Part shown: in pieces, positions 36,801-45,215 of the stretch
Layout: each line of letters starts with the position of its first letter
Numbering within the stretch: position 1 is the stretch's first letter
Assembly (NCBI GenBank): GCA_013791935.1
Contig: VMSV01000150.1
Span: forward strand, 1-64,000
From: Desulfobacteraceae bacterium
GTDB lineage: Bacteria > Desulfobacterota > Desulfobacteria > Desulfobacterales > UBA5616
Reading direction: 5' to 3'
Length of the DNA stretch: 64,000 nucleotides
Made by a program: the position numbers and the translations under genes
The notes under the pieces: model-generated
Told to the model about the DNA's origin: nothing
The model's input: only the letters and a program-made list of their open reading frames with translations
The model's database searches: none

Positions 36801-37895
36801 TTACTTCCGGGCGGCATAGGCGGCCTTGATGGCTTCTCTCAGGGCCATGGCATCTTTCGGTGGCTCGGCAAAATCAGGCCGATGAACCATTGAGATGGCC
36901 TCGGACGGGCACCCCGTGGCACAGGCGGCACATCCGAAACACCGGTCCACATTGACTTCCGGGACATCGTCTGCTCCCATGGCAAGGGCTGTGGAAGGAC
37001 ATCGATCGATACAGGTCTCACAGGCCGTACAGGCCTCCGGATCAACCCGGGGGATAAAGACGGAGTTCATGGTCAATGCCGGTTTGGCGGATTGGATCGC
37101 CCGGGCCACGACCCCGCAATGCCATCGGTCGCAATTGCAGATAAACCCGGCGCCATCGGCAGTGTTCTGACTCATATGGATCAGGCCGGCTTCTTCCGAT
37201 TGTTTCAGGATGTCCGTGGCTTCTGCTTTTGATATTTTCCGGCCACCCAGCCGTTCAACGGTAAATTGGGCCGAATCGCCGAACTGCATACACACATCCG
37301 TGGGCATGTCATGAAGATCTTCGCCGCGCAACAGGGCGGTATGCCGGCAGTAACAGGTACCCACGGCAATATAGTCGTTTGCATCAATATAGTGTTGCAC
37401 CTGGTCAAATGTATGCACCGTATCCTTGGTGTTGATGGCCCGGTCTACGGTAATAACCCGGGCTGTGGGAAAACCGGGGGTCGCTGCTTTGCCGGATGCT
37501 AAAGCATCACAGGCTTTTTCATAGGCATGGATCAGTTTGGCGAGTTTTTTTTCTCTTTCCGTGGTTTTCCCGGACATGAAAATAAATTCCAGTATCCCCG
37601 GCATGAAGGGGGCCCGCATAAAGGTGGTTCCATCTGCCTTGTTCGTAGCCCGACAAAGACCTCTGTAGGCCATGCCCTCGAGAATTTCTTCGCACGCCTT
37701 TTTATCCATCCCCATGGTTTCAGCCAGTTGTTCAGCCGTAAACGGTGTTTTGGGCATGGCATTGTTTACCCTGGCCTCCTCAGGGGTGAACATTTCTTCC
37801 ACCATGGCGTAAAATTCAGGGATGTCGGCTCCCGAATAGGCGCCTCCCCGGGATTTCATGACTTCCAACAATTCTTTATAGACTGCTTTATCCAT
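36801..37895 (-). CDS. Cys-rich 4Fe-4S protein of unknown role
   Basis: A 364-residue cytoplasmic protein. The first 130 residues form a helical, winged-helix-like part (FTAEQLAETMGMDKKACEEI). The middle has unusual cysteine sites (VGTCYCRHTALL, FICNCDRWHCG), and the C-terminus holds two ferredoxin motifs (CTACETCIDRCPSTAL, CFGCAACATGCPSEAI). Proteins of this kind occur in Desulfobacterota and related anaerobes without assigned function. It follows the VOC gene by 5 bases. It may pass electrons to the nearby nitroreductases or reductive flavoproteins. Confidence 0.8.
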   Translation of the reverse strand: MDKAVYKELLEVMKSRGGAYSGADIPEFYAMVEEMFTPEEARVNNAMPKTPFTAEQLAETMGMDKKACEEILEGMAYRGLCRATNKADGTTFMRAPFMPGILEFIFMSGKTTEREKKLAKLIHAYEKACDALASGKAATPGFPTARVITVDRAINTKDTVHTFDQVQHYIDANDYIAVGTCYCRHTALLRGEDLHDMPTDVCMQFGDSAQFTVERLGGRKISKAEATDILKQSEEAGLIHMSQNTADGAGFICNCDRWHCGVVARAIQSAKPALTMNSVFIPRVDPEACTACETCIDRCPSTALAMGADDVPEVNVDRCFGCAACATGCPSEAISMVHRPDFAEPPKDAMALREAIKAAYAARK

Positions 37896-37900
37896 CTCTT

Positions 37901-38287
37901 TTATTTCCTTTCCGTGAGTTGCAATAAAATGCCATGGGCGGATTTGGGGTGAACGAAAACCTGGGGGCTGCCAACGCCAATCAATTGTGCACCGCTATCC
38001 TGCATGGTTTTCACCGTTGCGGCCAGATCATCGACGGCCAGGGACATGGTATGAATCCCTTCTCCCCGGCCCTCAAGTGCCTTGCCCACGGGCGAATCAG
38101 GACCCAGGGGCGCGATCACTTCCAGAAATCCCCCATCGGCAAAGGGAAAGAAGGCCTGCTTGATTCCCAGGGCTTCCGACTCGGCTGTTCTTTCCAGGGT
38201 CATGCCCAGTTTATCCCGAAATGTTTTTATTCCTTCTTTAATATCCTTCACCCGCACAACAATGTGATCCATTCCTGTGATTGTCAT
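37901..38287 (-). CDS. VOC protein, methylmalonyl-CoA epimerase-like
   Basis: A 128-residue vicinal-oxygen-chelate protein with one pair of beta-alpha-beta modules. It has DHIVVRVKD (metal His), FLEVIAP (Glu), GIHTMSLAVDD (His) and the C-terminal QVFVHPKSAHGILLQL, very close to methylmalonyl-CoA epimerases. In those enzymes the metal ligands are His, Gln, His and Glu; here Glu and Gln appear in swapped places. It may act on a CoA thioester made by this operon. AAAGGAG precedes the ATG. Confidence 0.82.
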   Translation of the reverse strand: MTITGMDHIVVRVKDIKEGIKTFRDKLGMTLERTAESEALGIKQAFFPFADGGFLEVIAPLGPDSPVGKALEGRGEGIHTMSLAVDDLAATVKTMQDSGAQLIGVGSPQVFVHPKSAHGILLQLTERK

Positions 38288-38307
38288 TATTTATCTCCTT
38301 TGTGAAT

Positions 38308-38787
38308 TTATTTATCCCGATCCAATCTGGGAAGCCGATAGGGCTGTTTTGCCCCGCATGAATAGCAGGTGCGCTCGTACCAATGCATCTGAGCACGGCA
38401 CTCGGGGCAGCTCCACCGCTCTTCTTGTTCCTTGATCCATTTTTCCGCACCGATCTCGTGCATCTGTTTAAGGTTTTCTATGGCCTCGGCATGGTGTCTC
38501 ATCCCGTCGTTATTAAAACCGGTGATCAGATCGCAGGGGAAATCCGGACAATCTCCGCAACGGGTAACTCCCGGCCTTTCCGCGGCACATTGCCGCATCT
38601 TGCAATCCCTGCAATAGGGGGTAAGGGCACCCCCGCCAAGGCAACCGTCGCAGAAGCTCTCGCCTTCCGGCATGTTCCAGACTTTCAAGATCTCCTCAAG
38701 ACGATTTGCATCGTTGTCCCGTCTGGCCCGATAGAGGGCACATGCCCCACAATATAGCCCGCAGACCGCCGCTAAAGGTTCATTCAT
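38308..38787 (-). CDS. DUF3795-type Cys-rich protein
   Basis: A 159-residue protein with many cysteines. The N-terminal AVCGLYCGACALYRARR and the CRDCKMRQCA segment match DUF3795, and a C-terminal zinc-ribbon-like CPECRAQMHWYERTCYSCG follows. An upstream TTG at 38805 is in frame, but AAAGGAGG sits between it and the ATG at 38787, which is preferred. The function of DUF3795 is unknown. The gene lies between a ferredoxin-nitroreductase and the VOC gene. Confidence 0.8.
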   Translation of the reverse strand: MNEPLAAVCGLYCGACALYRARRDNDANRLEEILKVWNMPEGESFCDGCLGGGALTPYCRDCKMRQCAAERPGVTRCGDCPDFPCDLITGFNNDGMRHHAEAIENLKQMHEIGAEKWIKEQEERWSCPECRAQMHWYERTCYSCGAKQPYRLPRLDRDK

Positions 38788-38817
38788 CGTTGTGCCTCCT
38801 TTCAACCCCCCGGAGGG

Positions 38818-39681
38818 CTATTCGAAGCGAACCTTGATGGGCTTTCGATCCACGGTTCGATGATAAGTCCAGCTTGGATACCCCATGATCAATACACTGA
38901 TGATTTTGTGTCCGGCCGGAAGATTCAATTCCTCCATAATGGGTCGATAGCTTGCTGCCATTTCGAAGATGCCGATGTAGGTGCTTTCCAAACCCATGGT
39001 CATGGCGGTTAAGGCCACGGTCGTGGACGCGATCACGCCATTGTCCTTGGGCGCGCTGGTGGCCTCGGGAGAATGGAAGATCCAGACCAAAGGCGCCTTG
39101 TGAAATACCGTGTCTCTTCCCGGTTCCCGGCTGGCCATGCGCTGGCTTCTCAGCCGGAGAACATCCAGTGAATACTGCATGCTTGCGGGCAATTCCTTGC
39201 CTGCCGCCTTCAGGGCCTTTGCCCGCCCTTCGAGCATTTCCTGGGCCTTTTCAAAACTCTCCATGGTCAGATCCGACAATTTTTTAATTTTTGCAGGGTC
39301 CTGAAGAAGCAGGATTTCCACATTCTGGACATTGCTTCCCGTGGGGGCATACCGACAGACATCCACCAGTTTTTCAGCAACTTCCCGGGGAACCGGTTTG
39401 TCCGCCCATTTCCGGTGGCTTCTCCGGCGGCGAATAAGATCGATAAAATCGTCGGTTTTGATTTTAATGTTTTCATCCAGCTCGATGAAATTTTCCATGT
39501 TCATCTGGCTGTGGGAAATCGCTCTTGTTGGACACAAGGACACACAATGGCCACAAACATTGCAGCTGTTTACATCCGCTGAAGCGATGATTTCCCCGTC
39601 CTTTTCTGAAAAACAGGCGCACCTTTCAACGCAGGTGCCGCATACCGTGCATAGATCCTTATCGATTGAAACCCAACTCAT
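38818..39681 (-). CDS. Ferredoxin-nitroreductase fusion
   Basis: A 287-residue protein from the ATG at 39681, which has AAAGGAGA before it; the frame is open to 39717. The N-terminal ferredoxin carries CTVCGTCVERCACF and CNVCGHCVSLCPTRAI. The nitroreductase part has IRRRRSHRKWADKPVP and YAPTGSNVQN. The C-terminal MGYPSWTYHRTVDRKP resembles the end of the paralogue at 35907-36734. The two are clear duplicates with likely different substrates or redox partners. Confidence 0.9.
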   Translation of the reverse strand: MSWVSIDKDLCTVCGTCVERCACFSEKDGEIIASADVNSCNVCGHCVSLCPTRAISHSQMNMENFIELDENIKIKTDDFIDLIRRRRSHRKWADKPVPREVAEKLVDVCRYAPTGSNVQNVEILLLQDPAKIKKLSDLTMESFEKAQEMLEGRAKALKAAGKELPASMQYSLDVLRLRSQRMASREPGRDTVFHKAPLVWIFHSPEATSAPKDNGVIASTTVALTAMTMGLESTYIGIFEMAASYRPIMEELNLPAGHKIISVLIMGYPSWTYHRTVDRKPIKVRFE

Positions 39682-39706
39682 GTCATGTCTCCTTTTTTTT
39701 GGTTTA

Positions 39707-40834
39707 TTATTTCCCAACCGCCTTGGACTTTTCCAGATGCCTGCAGCAAATGTGGAGTTTCCCCTCGTCGTCCCGGTTCATGCACCCCCGGCAGGAGATG
39801 CAGTCCGCGGTTGTTTTTGCACTTTTCTTAAACTGTTTGACCAGATCCGGTTCCCGGATGAAGGGGCGACAGATGGAAATACAGTCCACAACGCCGCTAC
39901 CCACAAGTTTTTCAGCCACGGAAAGGGTGCGGATACCCCCCACCAGGCAAAGCGGTATGGACACCGCACTTCTTATGGCCTTGGCATCGTCCAGCATGAA
40001 TGCCTCTTTTTCCACCGAATTGATCTTTTCCATCATTTTCCTGAAATTTTTATCCACCCGGCCGTGGCTGATTTCAATCAATGCTATACCTTCTTTTTCG
40101 ATGGCTTTTGCCACTTGTTTGCCCTCTTCAATGGTCAAACTGTCCGTCCCATCCAGATAATCCCGGCACCCCAGCTTGATCATGACGGGAAAGTCATTTG
40201 ACACCTGCTTTTTGATGGATCGGATGACTTCGATTAAAAATCGCATGCGGTTTTCCAGACTTCCCCCCCATTTGTCCTTGCGATGATTCGTGGTAGGGGA
40301 AAGAAACTCGCTCACCAGGTAACCATGGGCCCCGTGGATTTGAACGCCGTCAAAACCCGATGCCTGAACACGGCGGGCTGCTTGCCCGAATGATTCAATA
40401 ATCCCTATAATATCAACATCCGTAAGTTCCCTTGGCTTTCTGCCAAAATCCGGGAGGTCGCCGTTTAATGAAACCGCCACATAGTCACCCTCCCCTTTGG
40501 CGGCGAAGGTGGCCTGGGCCCCGCCATGGGCAATCTGCATGACGATTTTACCTTTTCGTTCATGCACCGCCCGGGTCATTTTTTGGTATGCGCTGATATG
40601 ATCATCCTCATCAATACCGTTCATGTCCGGAAACACCTGCCCTTGTTTGGATACAAAGGCATAGCCGGTAATGATCAATCCGACCTCTCCCTCTGCCAGG
40701 GTTTTCATCAGTTCAACACTCTCATCACTGATATAACCGTTTACGTCACTTAAAGCGTAATAGGTGGCTGACCGTACAAAACGGTTGGGGATATTCAGTT
40801 TTCCGATTTCCAATGGTTCAAATACTTTTGACAT
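39707..40834 (-). CDS. Old Yellow Enzyme family NADH:flavin oxidoreductase
   Basis: A 375-residue flavoprotein of the OYE/2,4-dienoyl-CoA reductase barrel family. It has NRFVRSATYYAL, MQIAHGG, HGAHGYLVSEFLSP (substrate-binding His pair) and WGGSLENRMRF. The C-terminus CISCRGCMNRDDEGK ending in CC is a partial 4Fe-4S motif like that of dienoyl-CoA reductases, but the FAD/NAD domains of the long type are missing. It probably reduces an activated C=C bond. It sits 18 bases after the FrhB-like gene. Confidence 0.9.
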   Translation of the reverse strand: MSKVFEPLEIGKLNIPNRFVRSATYYALSDVNGYISDESVELMKTLAEGEVGLIITGYAFVSKQGQVFPDMNGIDEDDHISAYQKMTRAVHERKGKIVMQIAHGGAQATFAAKGEGDYVAVSLNGDLPDFGRKPRELTDVDIIGIIESFGQAARRVQASGFDGVQIHGAHGYLVSEFLSPTTNHRKDKWGGSLENRMRFLIEVIRSIKKQVSNDFPVMIKLGCRDYLDGTDSLTIEEGKQVAKAIEKEGIALIEISHGRVDKNFRKMMEKINSVEKEAFMLDDAKAIRSAVSIPLCLVGGIRTLSVAEKLVGSGVVDCISICRPFIREPDLVKQFKKSAKTTADCISCRGCMNRDDEGKLHICCRHLEKSKAVGK

Positions 40835-40852
40835 GTTTATGCTCCTAAGCTT

Positions 40853-41989
40853 TTAATCGTAACTGGGAACGGGTTTTCCGTCGCTCTTGTGCTTAATGAT
40901 CCGCTGGACATTGGCGACCTTCTTGGTCTTTGCCATTGTTTGATCAATGGATATTGCCATCTGATCCATCAATCCGTTGGGTTCGGACGGAACCAGCCAA
41001 CCATCTGCAACTACCTGATCGATAAGATCTTCCCCTTTCGGGGTTCGGCAGGTGATGTGTGACCCGCCAAAGGAAATATCGGCGTATTCGGCTGCATAGT
41101 CCGTGCAGAATTTACACCGGTGCCAGCGCTGATACGGACCGATCACTTCAAAGAGTTGCATGATGTTCATTTGTTTGACCTTGTTCTCACCGTTTTTCAA
41201 AACAATATCAAAGGCAATGTCAAATTCCTTGGAAACCCTTTTAAAGTCCACAGTGGCGATATCATGAACGGAAACACCCATCATATTGGCAACATAGGTC
41301 ATGAAATCTTCTTTGCTTCTCATGGGTGAACCACAATACAAGCCAAAGCTGTATTTTACCTTTTTGGCCAGAGCTGCGTAGGACTGTCCAAGAAGCTCCA
41401 ATTTCCTCAATCCCTGCATATGACACCCAAGGCCCACAATGGCGACCGACTTGATGTCCTCTCGATCGGCAATCTCGGAAAGCGCCATGAGATTGGGGCT
41501 GAACACGTATTTGCTGCCGGCCCCTTTGATGATCTCCTCCCGGGTTGTGGCAATCACAGGCCAGGATACCCATGCATAAGGAGAGGCTGCTCCCCATTGG
41601 GAGACGATGGCCGCATCGATCTCCTTTTTCTCAAGCAGATACGCAAGCGTTGCCGTAAGTTTTCCTCCGGTATACCCCTTTCCCTGTATTTCTTTGTCCG
41701 CACTGACAAGGTTTCTGTCGGATAGATAAATGCCCAGGCCCTTTGCTTCTTCTTCCGGCGTTGTTTCCCGGCCAAAGACCTGAATGTCCAGCTTTTTTAG
41801 GGGCGAACCCAGGCCCGGGCAAGCTTCCAGGCATTGGCCGCAGGAGACACACTCCCCATCCAGTTCAGGCCCGTTATCCTTAAAGGAAATGCATCCGGTT
41901 GAACAAACCGCGCAACACTGACCGCAAAAAAAGCACAACTTTGTATCGATCACTCGTTTTTTTAATCCGTCAAAAGAATCTTCCAGCAT
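40853..41989 (-). CDS. F420-hydrogenase beta subunit (FrhB/FdhB) family protein
   Basis: A 378-residue Fe-S flavoprotein family member. The N-terminus has two ferredoxin motifs (CFFCGQCCAVCSTGCI and CVSCGQCLEACPG). The FrhB core follows (GKLTATLAYLLEKKEID, VGLGCHMQGLRKLE, CKFCTDYAAEYADISFGG). Such proteins shuttle electrons between ferredoxin, flavin and F420 or other partners. AAGGAGAAG before the ATG at 41989 decides the start over upstream ATGs. It is the first gene of the operon, 63 bases from the TetR-type operator. Confidence 0.88.
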   Translation of the reverse strand: MLEDSFDGLKKRVIDTKLCFFCGQCCAVCSTGCISFKDNGPELDGECVSCGQCLEACPGLGSPLKKLDIQVFGRETTPEEEAKGLGIYLSDRNLVSADKEIQGKGYTGGKLTATLAYLLEKKEIDAAIVSQWGAASPYAWVSWPVIATTREEIIKGAGSKYVFSPNLMALSEIADREDIKSVAIVGLGCHMQGLRKLELLGQSYAALAKKVKYSFGLYCGSPMRSKEDFMTYVANMMGVSVHDIATVDFKRVSKEFDIAFDIVLKNGENKVKQMNIMQLFEVIGPYQRWHRCKFCTDYAAEYADISFGGSHITCRTPKGEDLIDQVVADGWLVPSEPNGLMDQMAISIDQTMAKTKKVANVQRIIKHKSDGKPVPSYD

Positions 41990-42051
41990 AAAACTTCTCC
42001 TTATCATAAAGTATTTATTCAAGACTGGGAGCTGATTGCAAATGGCTCAGG

Positions 42052-42069
42052 ACGGAACGTTCATTCCGT
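42052..42069. promoter_or_regulatory. TetR-type operator before the redox operon
   Basis: The sequence ACGGAACGTTCATTCCGT is nearly palindromic around AACGTT and shares 15 identical bases with a second site at 42765-42779 before tetR. It lies between the tetR stop and the FrhB-like start, where a repressor would block the operon promoter. The assignment to TetR is inferred from position and duplication. Confidence 0.65.
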
Positions 42070-42096
42070 AGATAGGCAAAAAAATCCTTCCCCCCC

Positions 42097-42672
42097 TTAC
42101 CTTTTTAAAGCATCCCAACTGGTTTCTATTGCCGAGCGGATGATTTTGTCATCCAGGCTAATTTCACCGGCAATGTGCATTTTAGCCAGGGAAACCACCT
42201 GCCCGTTGGCTGTGGCAAAGATTAACTGGGTCGAAAGGTCCTTGATCACCTGGTGTTTTTTGCCATATTCAAAAAAGTTGACCAAGGATTCCGCATACGC
42301 CGAACAGACTTGCTGCTTGGCAGCGCAATTGATAAAGGGCGAATAGGAATATTGTTCCATAAACGAAAATTTTTGAGGGTTCGCGATATAAAACTTCAGA
42401 AGATTCTCAAAGATATTGATGAATTGTTCCCGGATCGGCATTTCTTTTGTAATATTTTCCCTCATGGCGGCCACGGATTCACCTTTGAGTTCTCGGTATA
42501 AATTAACAATGACCTCTTCTTTATTCTTGAAATAACGATAAATCGTGCCGATGCCGACATTGGCCCTATCCGCCAGGAGGGTCATGGGTGTGCCGTGAAA
42601 ACCGTTTTCAGAAAACAGTTCAAGCGCTGCGTTTAAAATAGCAATACGTTTGTCACAATCCGATTTTGTCAT
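42097..42672 (-). CDS. TetR/AcrR family regulator
   Basis: A 191-residue DNA-binding repressor. The N-terminal helix-turn-helix shows ALELFSENGFHGTPMTLLA followed by VGIGTIYRYFKNKEEV, the TetR signature. The C-terminal ligand-binding domain is family-specific and the ligand cannot be named. It is transcribed ahead of the redox operon, and identical operator copies flank it, so it likely represses both itself and the operon until an inducer binds. Confidence 0.93.
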   Translation of the reverse strand: MTKSDCDKRIAILNAALELFSENGFHGTPMTLLADRANVGIGTIYRYFKNKEEVIVNLYRELKGESVAAMRENITKEMPIREQFINIFENLLKFYIANPQKFSFMEQYSYSPFINCAAKQQVCSAYAESLVNFFEYGKKHQVIKDLSTQLIFATANGQVVSLAKMHIAGEISLDDKIIRSAIETSWDALKR

Positions 42673-42764
42673 TATTCCATCATCATCTGTAAAAATTGGT
42701 TACGGTTTATATCCCATTCAATTCAGGAAGGACTTGAATTATGGAAATCATTTTTTCGCCAAGA

Positions 42765-42779
42765 ACGGAACGTTCATTC
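42765..42779. promoter_or_regulatory. Second TetR-type operator, before tetR
   Basis: ACGGAACGTTCATTC at 42765-42779 is an exact 15-base copy of part of the site at 42052-42069. It is about 90 bases before the tetR start, in place for autoregulation. Confidence 0.65.
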
Positions 42780-42880
42780 ATTTTGTTTTTTTATTCTTTT
42801 ATCGGGTGACCTGTCAAGGGATTTTATTTTTCCTGTCGCTCATTCATCTATCATAAATGAAAGTCCGTGACAGCGCTCAG

Positions 42881-42917
42881 TTCAGTACCAGGGTTTTTCA
42901 GCATCCCTGGTACTGAA
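42881..42917 (-). terminator. Hairpin after ilvE
   Basis: Perfect 13-base arms TTCAGTACCAGGG and CCCTGGTACTGAA with an 11-base loop, 9 bases beyond the ilvE stop. No T-run follows on the minus strand, so it may rely on Rho or act as a stabilising hairpin. Confidence 0.6.
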
Positions 42918-42925
42918 AAGGATGG

Positions 42926-43996
42926 CTATGAAGGATTCACAGCAACCGTCCAGCCGAATTTATCTTCGGATTTACCGTACTGAATGTCTATGAGCTCTTT
43001 GAACATGCGGGATGCAATGGGGCCAACTTGCCCATTTCCGATGGTGATGACTTTTTCATGGAATTTGATGTTGTCAACTGGCGAGATGATCGCTGCGGTT
43101 CCCGATCCAAATACTTCCATTAATTCACCTTTGGCATGGGCGTCAAACACTTCATCAATGGCGATTCGTCGTTCACTGACTTTCAAACCCCATGATTTTG
43201 CCATGGTGAGGACCGAGTCTCGGGTGATGCCGGACAGGATGCTGCCATTCAACCGGGGGGTGACAATTTCATCGCCCAGGACAAAGAAGATGTTCATGGA
43301 ACCGACTTCTTCCACGTATTTCAACTCAACGCCGTCCAGCCACAGCACCTGGGTATACCCGTCCTTATGGGCAAGCTCGGTGGCGTAAAGGCTGGCCGCA
43401 TAGTTTCCGGCAGTCTTCGCTTGTCCCACGCCGCCCCTTACAGCACGGACGTAATCTCTTGTCACCCAGATTTTAACAGGGTTGAATCCTTCAGGATAAT
43501 AAGCACCAACCGGTGACATGATCATGAAGAAGCGATACGTATTGGATGCACGAAGTCCGATGTAGGGGTCTGTGGCGATGATGGTCGGTCGGATATACAG
43601 AGAAGTGCCGGTTTCACTCGGTACCCAGGATCGTTCCATGTCTACGAGTTTCAGAAGTGCTTTTAAGATAAACGCTTCGTCTATCTGAGGAATGCAGAGC
43701 ATTTCGGCTGATTTGTTCATCCGTTGGAAATTATCCCTGGGTCTGAAAAGTTGGATGTTCCCCTTGGGTGTCCGGAACGCCTTGAGGCCTTCGAAAATGG
43801 CTTGACCGTAATGAAGCACCATGGTGGCCGGGCTCATGCTCATGGGACCGAAGGGTTCGATACACGGATTATGCCATCCTTTTTCAGGATTGTAATCCAT
43901 GTTGAACATATAATCTGTGAAAAAGGTGCCGAACCCCAGACCCGAATCGATGGGATGGTCTTTTAGTGTTTCTGTCTTTTTAATGGTAATATCCAT
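42926..43996 (-). CDS. ilvE: Branched-chain amino acid aminotransferase
   Basis: A PLP fold type IV transaminase (356 residues) interconverting Val, Leu and Ile with their 2-oxoacids. The PLP lysine is in GGVGQAKTAGNYAAS; GQAIFEGLKAFRTPKG and GSGTAAIISPV are typical of the class II IlvE/BcaT form. The ATG at 43996 has AGAGGGAA upstream and fits the family N-terminus, so the longer frame to 44047 is rejected. It diverges from a 2-oxoacid:ferredoxin oxidoreductase operon, suggesting joint branched-chain metabolism. Confidence 0.94.
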   Translation of the reverse strand: MDITIKKTETLKDHPIDSGLGFGTFFTDYMFNMDYNPEKGWHNPCIEPFGPMSMSPATMVLHYGQAIFEGLKAFRTPKGNIQLFRPRDNFQRMNKSAEMLCIPQIDEAFILKALLKLVDMERSWVPSETGTSLYIRPTIIATDPYIGLRASNTYRFFMIMSPVGAYYPEGFNPVKIWVTRDYVRAVRGGVGQAKTAGNYAASLYATELAHKDGYTQVLWLDGVELKYVEEVGSMNIFFVLGDEIVTPRLNGSILSGITRDSVLTMAKSWGLKVSERRIAIDEVFDAHAKGELMEVFGSGTAAIISPVDNIKFHEKVITIGNGQVGPIASRMFKELIDIQYGKSEDKFGWTVAVNPS

Positions 43997-44331
43997 GGTT
44001 CCCTCTGATGTTATAAGTGTTAAATGCGGTCTTCTAACGGCAAACAATAATTTTTTCTAAATCATTTATTCCATGCGGTCAAAATATCCATCGAAGCCAA
44101 GCCACTTTTTTTTAAATCATTTATGGAACCTAAATCAAGCTTTTGTTTTAAACCACGAAGGGTGTTTCCATAATATGATCCGGTTTAAACCCTGAGAATC
44201 TTTTTTAATCCGTTTGACAAAAACTGTTTTCACGGGTATCTCATAATTCTCCGATTTTGGCGTAAACATTAGCATTTGCTTTCATAACGCAGTCCACAAT
44301 ATTAAAAAAAGATTGGGGACAACGAGGGATA
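43997..44331. other. Divergent promoter region ilvE/2-oxoacid oxidoreductase
   Basis: 335 bases without a gene. A 12-base direct repeat TAAATCATTTAT occurs at 44058-44069 and 44113-44124, each preceded by a T-rich run, 55 bases apart. It may bind a regulator common to both operons. No clear -35/-10 pair was fixed. Confidence 0.4.
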
Positions 44332-44898
44332 ATGAATAAAGAAAAAATAGATATCAGATGGCACGGTAGAGGAGGCCAGGGTGCCATAACCGCTGCAAAA
44401 ATCGTTGCCAACGGTGCATTTATTTCAGGCTACAAAGGGGTTGTTATGGCCCCGACCTTTGGAACAGAAAGAAGGGGGGCTCCCGTATTCACCTCTCTTA
44501 AAATCTCCACAAATAAAATCTACGATCTATCCCCCATTGAAACTCCGGATATGGTGGTGGTGCTGGATCATACCCTCTTAGAAGAAGTGAATGTGACCGC
44601 AGGCCTCAAACAAGGAGGTTTGCTGATCATCAACACGCCCATGGGCCTTGAAAAGTACTCTTTTGAAGGGGTCCAGCTTGCGGTATCCGATGTCACCGCC
44701 CATGCCATTGATTCAGGATTGCCGCAAGGAGTTGTGAGTTCAGGGATTATCGGCGCTTTTTCTAAAGCCAGCGGCCTGATTGATATCGACATCTTGGTTA
44801 AGGCTGTTGAAGAAGAATTCAAAGATAAAAAACCACGAATAAATGCCGATGCGGCACGCCTCGTGTATGAGCGGACGCAAATCAGAGGTTTGATATGA
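44332..44898 (+). CDS. 2-oxoacid:ferredoxin oxidoreductase, gamma subunit
   Basis: The gamma subunit (188 residues) of a four-subunit enzyme that decarboxylates a 2-oxoacid to acyl-CoA, CO2 and reduced ferredoxin, or the reverse. RWHGRGGQGAITAAKIVANG and PTFGTERRGAPV are the family's CoA/phosphate site motifs. GAGGGAT lies before the ATG. It leads the gamma-delta-alpha-beta operon. Pyruvate, 2-oxoisovalerate or another 2-oxoacid could be the substrate; the divergent ilvE favours branched-chain oxoacids. Confidence 0.93.
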   Translation: MNKEKIDIRWHGRGGQGAITAAKIVANGAFISGYKGVVMAPTFGTERRGAPVFTSLKISTNKIYDLSPIETPDMVVVLDHTLLEEVNVTAGLKQGGLLIINTPMGLEKYSFEGVQLAVSDVTAHAIDSGLPQGVVSSGIIGAFSKASGLIDIDILVKAVEEEFKDKKPRINADAARLVYERTQIRGLI

Positions 44899-45215
44899 AA
44901 CATGAGAAATTTCCCGGCATGATATCCCGGAGTGAAGCGGGCCCGGGAGACGGTGGACGGACCGGTTCATGGCGAGTGCTTCGCCCGGTGATCGATCTTT
45001 CACACTGTATCCCCGCCAAAACCAATAAAAAGGCATGTTTTACGTGCTGGCTCTACTGCCCTGACGGGGTTGTTTCTAAAACCATCCCACCGAAAATCGA
45101 TTACGAATATTGCAAAGGTTGCGGAATCTGTGCTGAAGAATGCCCCGGCAAGGCGATCAGCATGGAGGAAGAATCCAGTTTTATCAATAAGGAGAAAAGC
45201 CAGGGATGCATTTAA
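44895..45215 (+). CDS. 2-oxoacid:ferredoxin oxidoreductase, delta (ferredoxin) subunit
   Basis: A 106-residue subunit with two 4Fe-4S clusters that carries electrons from the TPP site to external ferredoxin. Cysteines appear in SHCIPAKTN, KACFTCWLYCPDGVV and CKGCGICAEECPGKAI. The ATG overlaps the gamma stop by 4 bases and its end overlaps the alpha start by 10, so translation is coupled. Confidence 0.93.
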   Translation: MKHEKFPGMISRSEAGPGDGGRTGSWRVLRPVIDLSHCIPAKTNKKACFTCWLYCPDGVVSKTIPPKIDYEYCKGCGICAEECPGKAISMEEESSFINKEKSQGCI

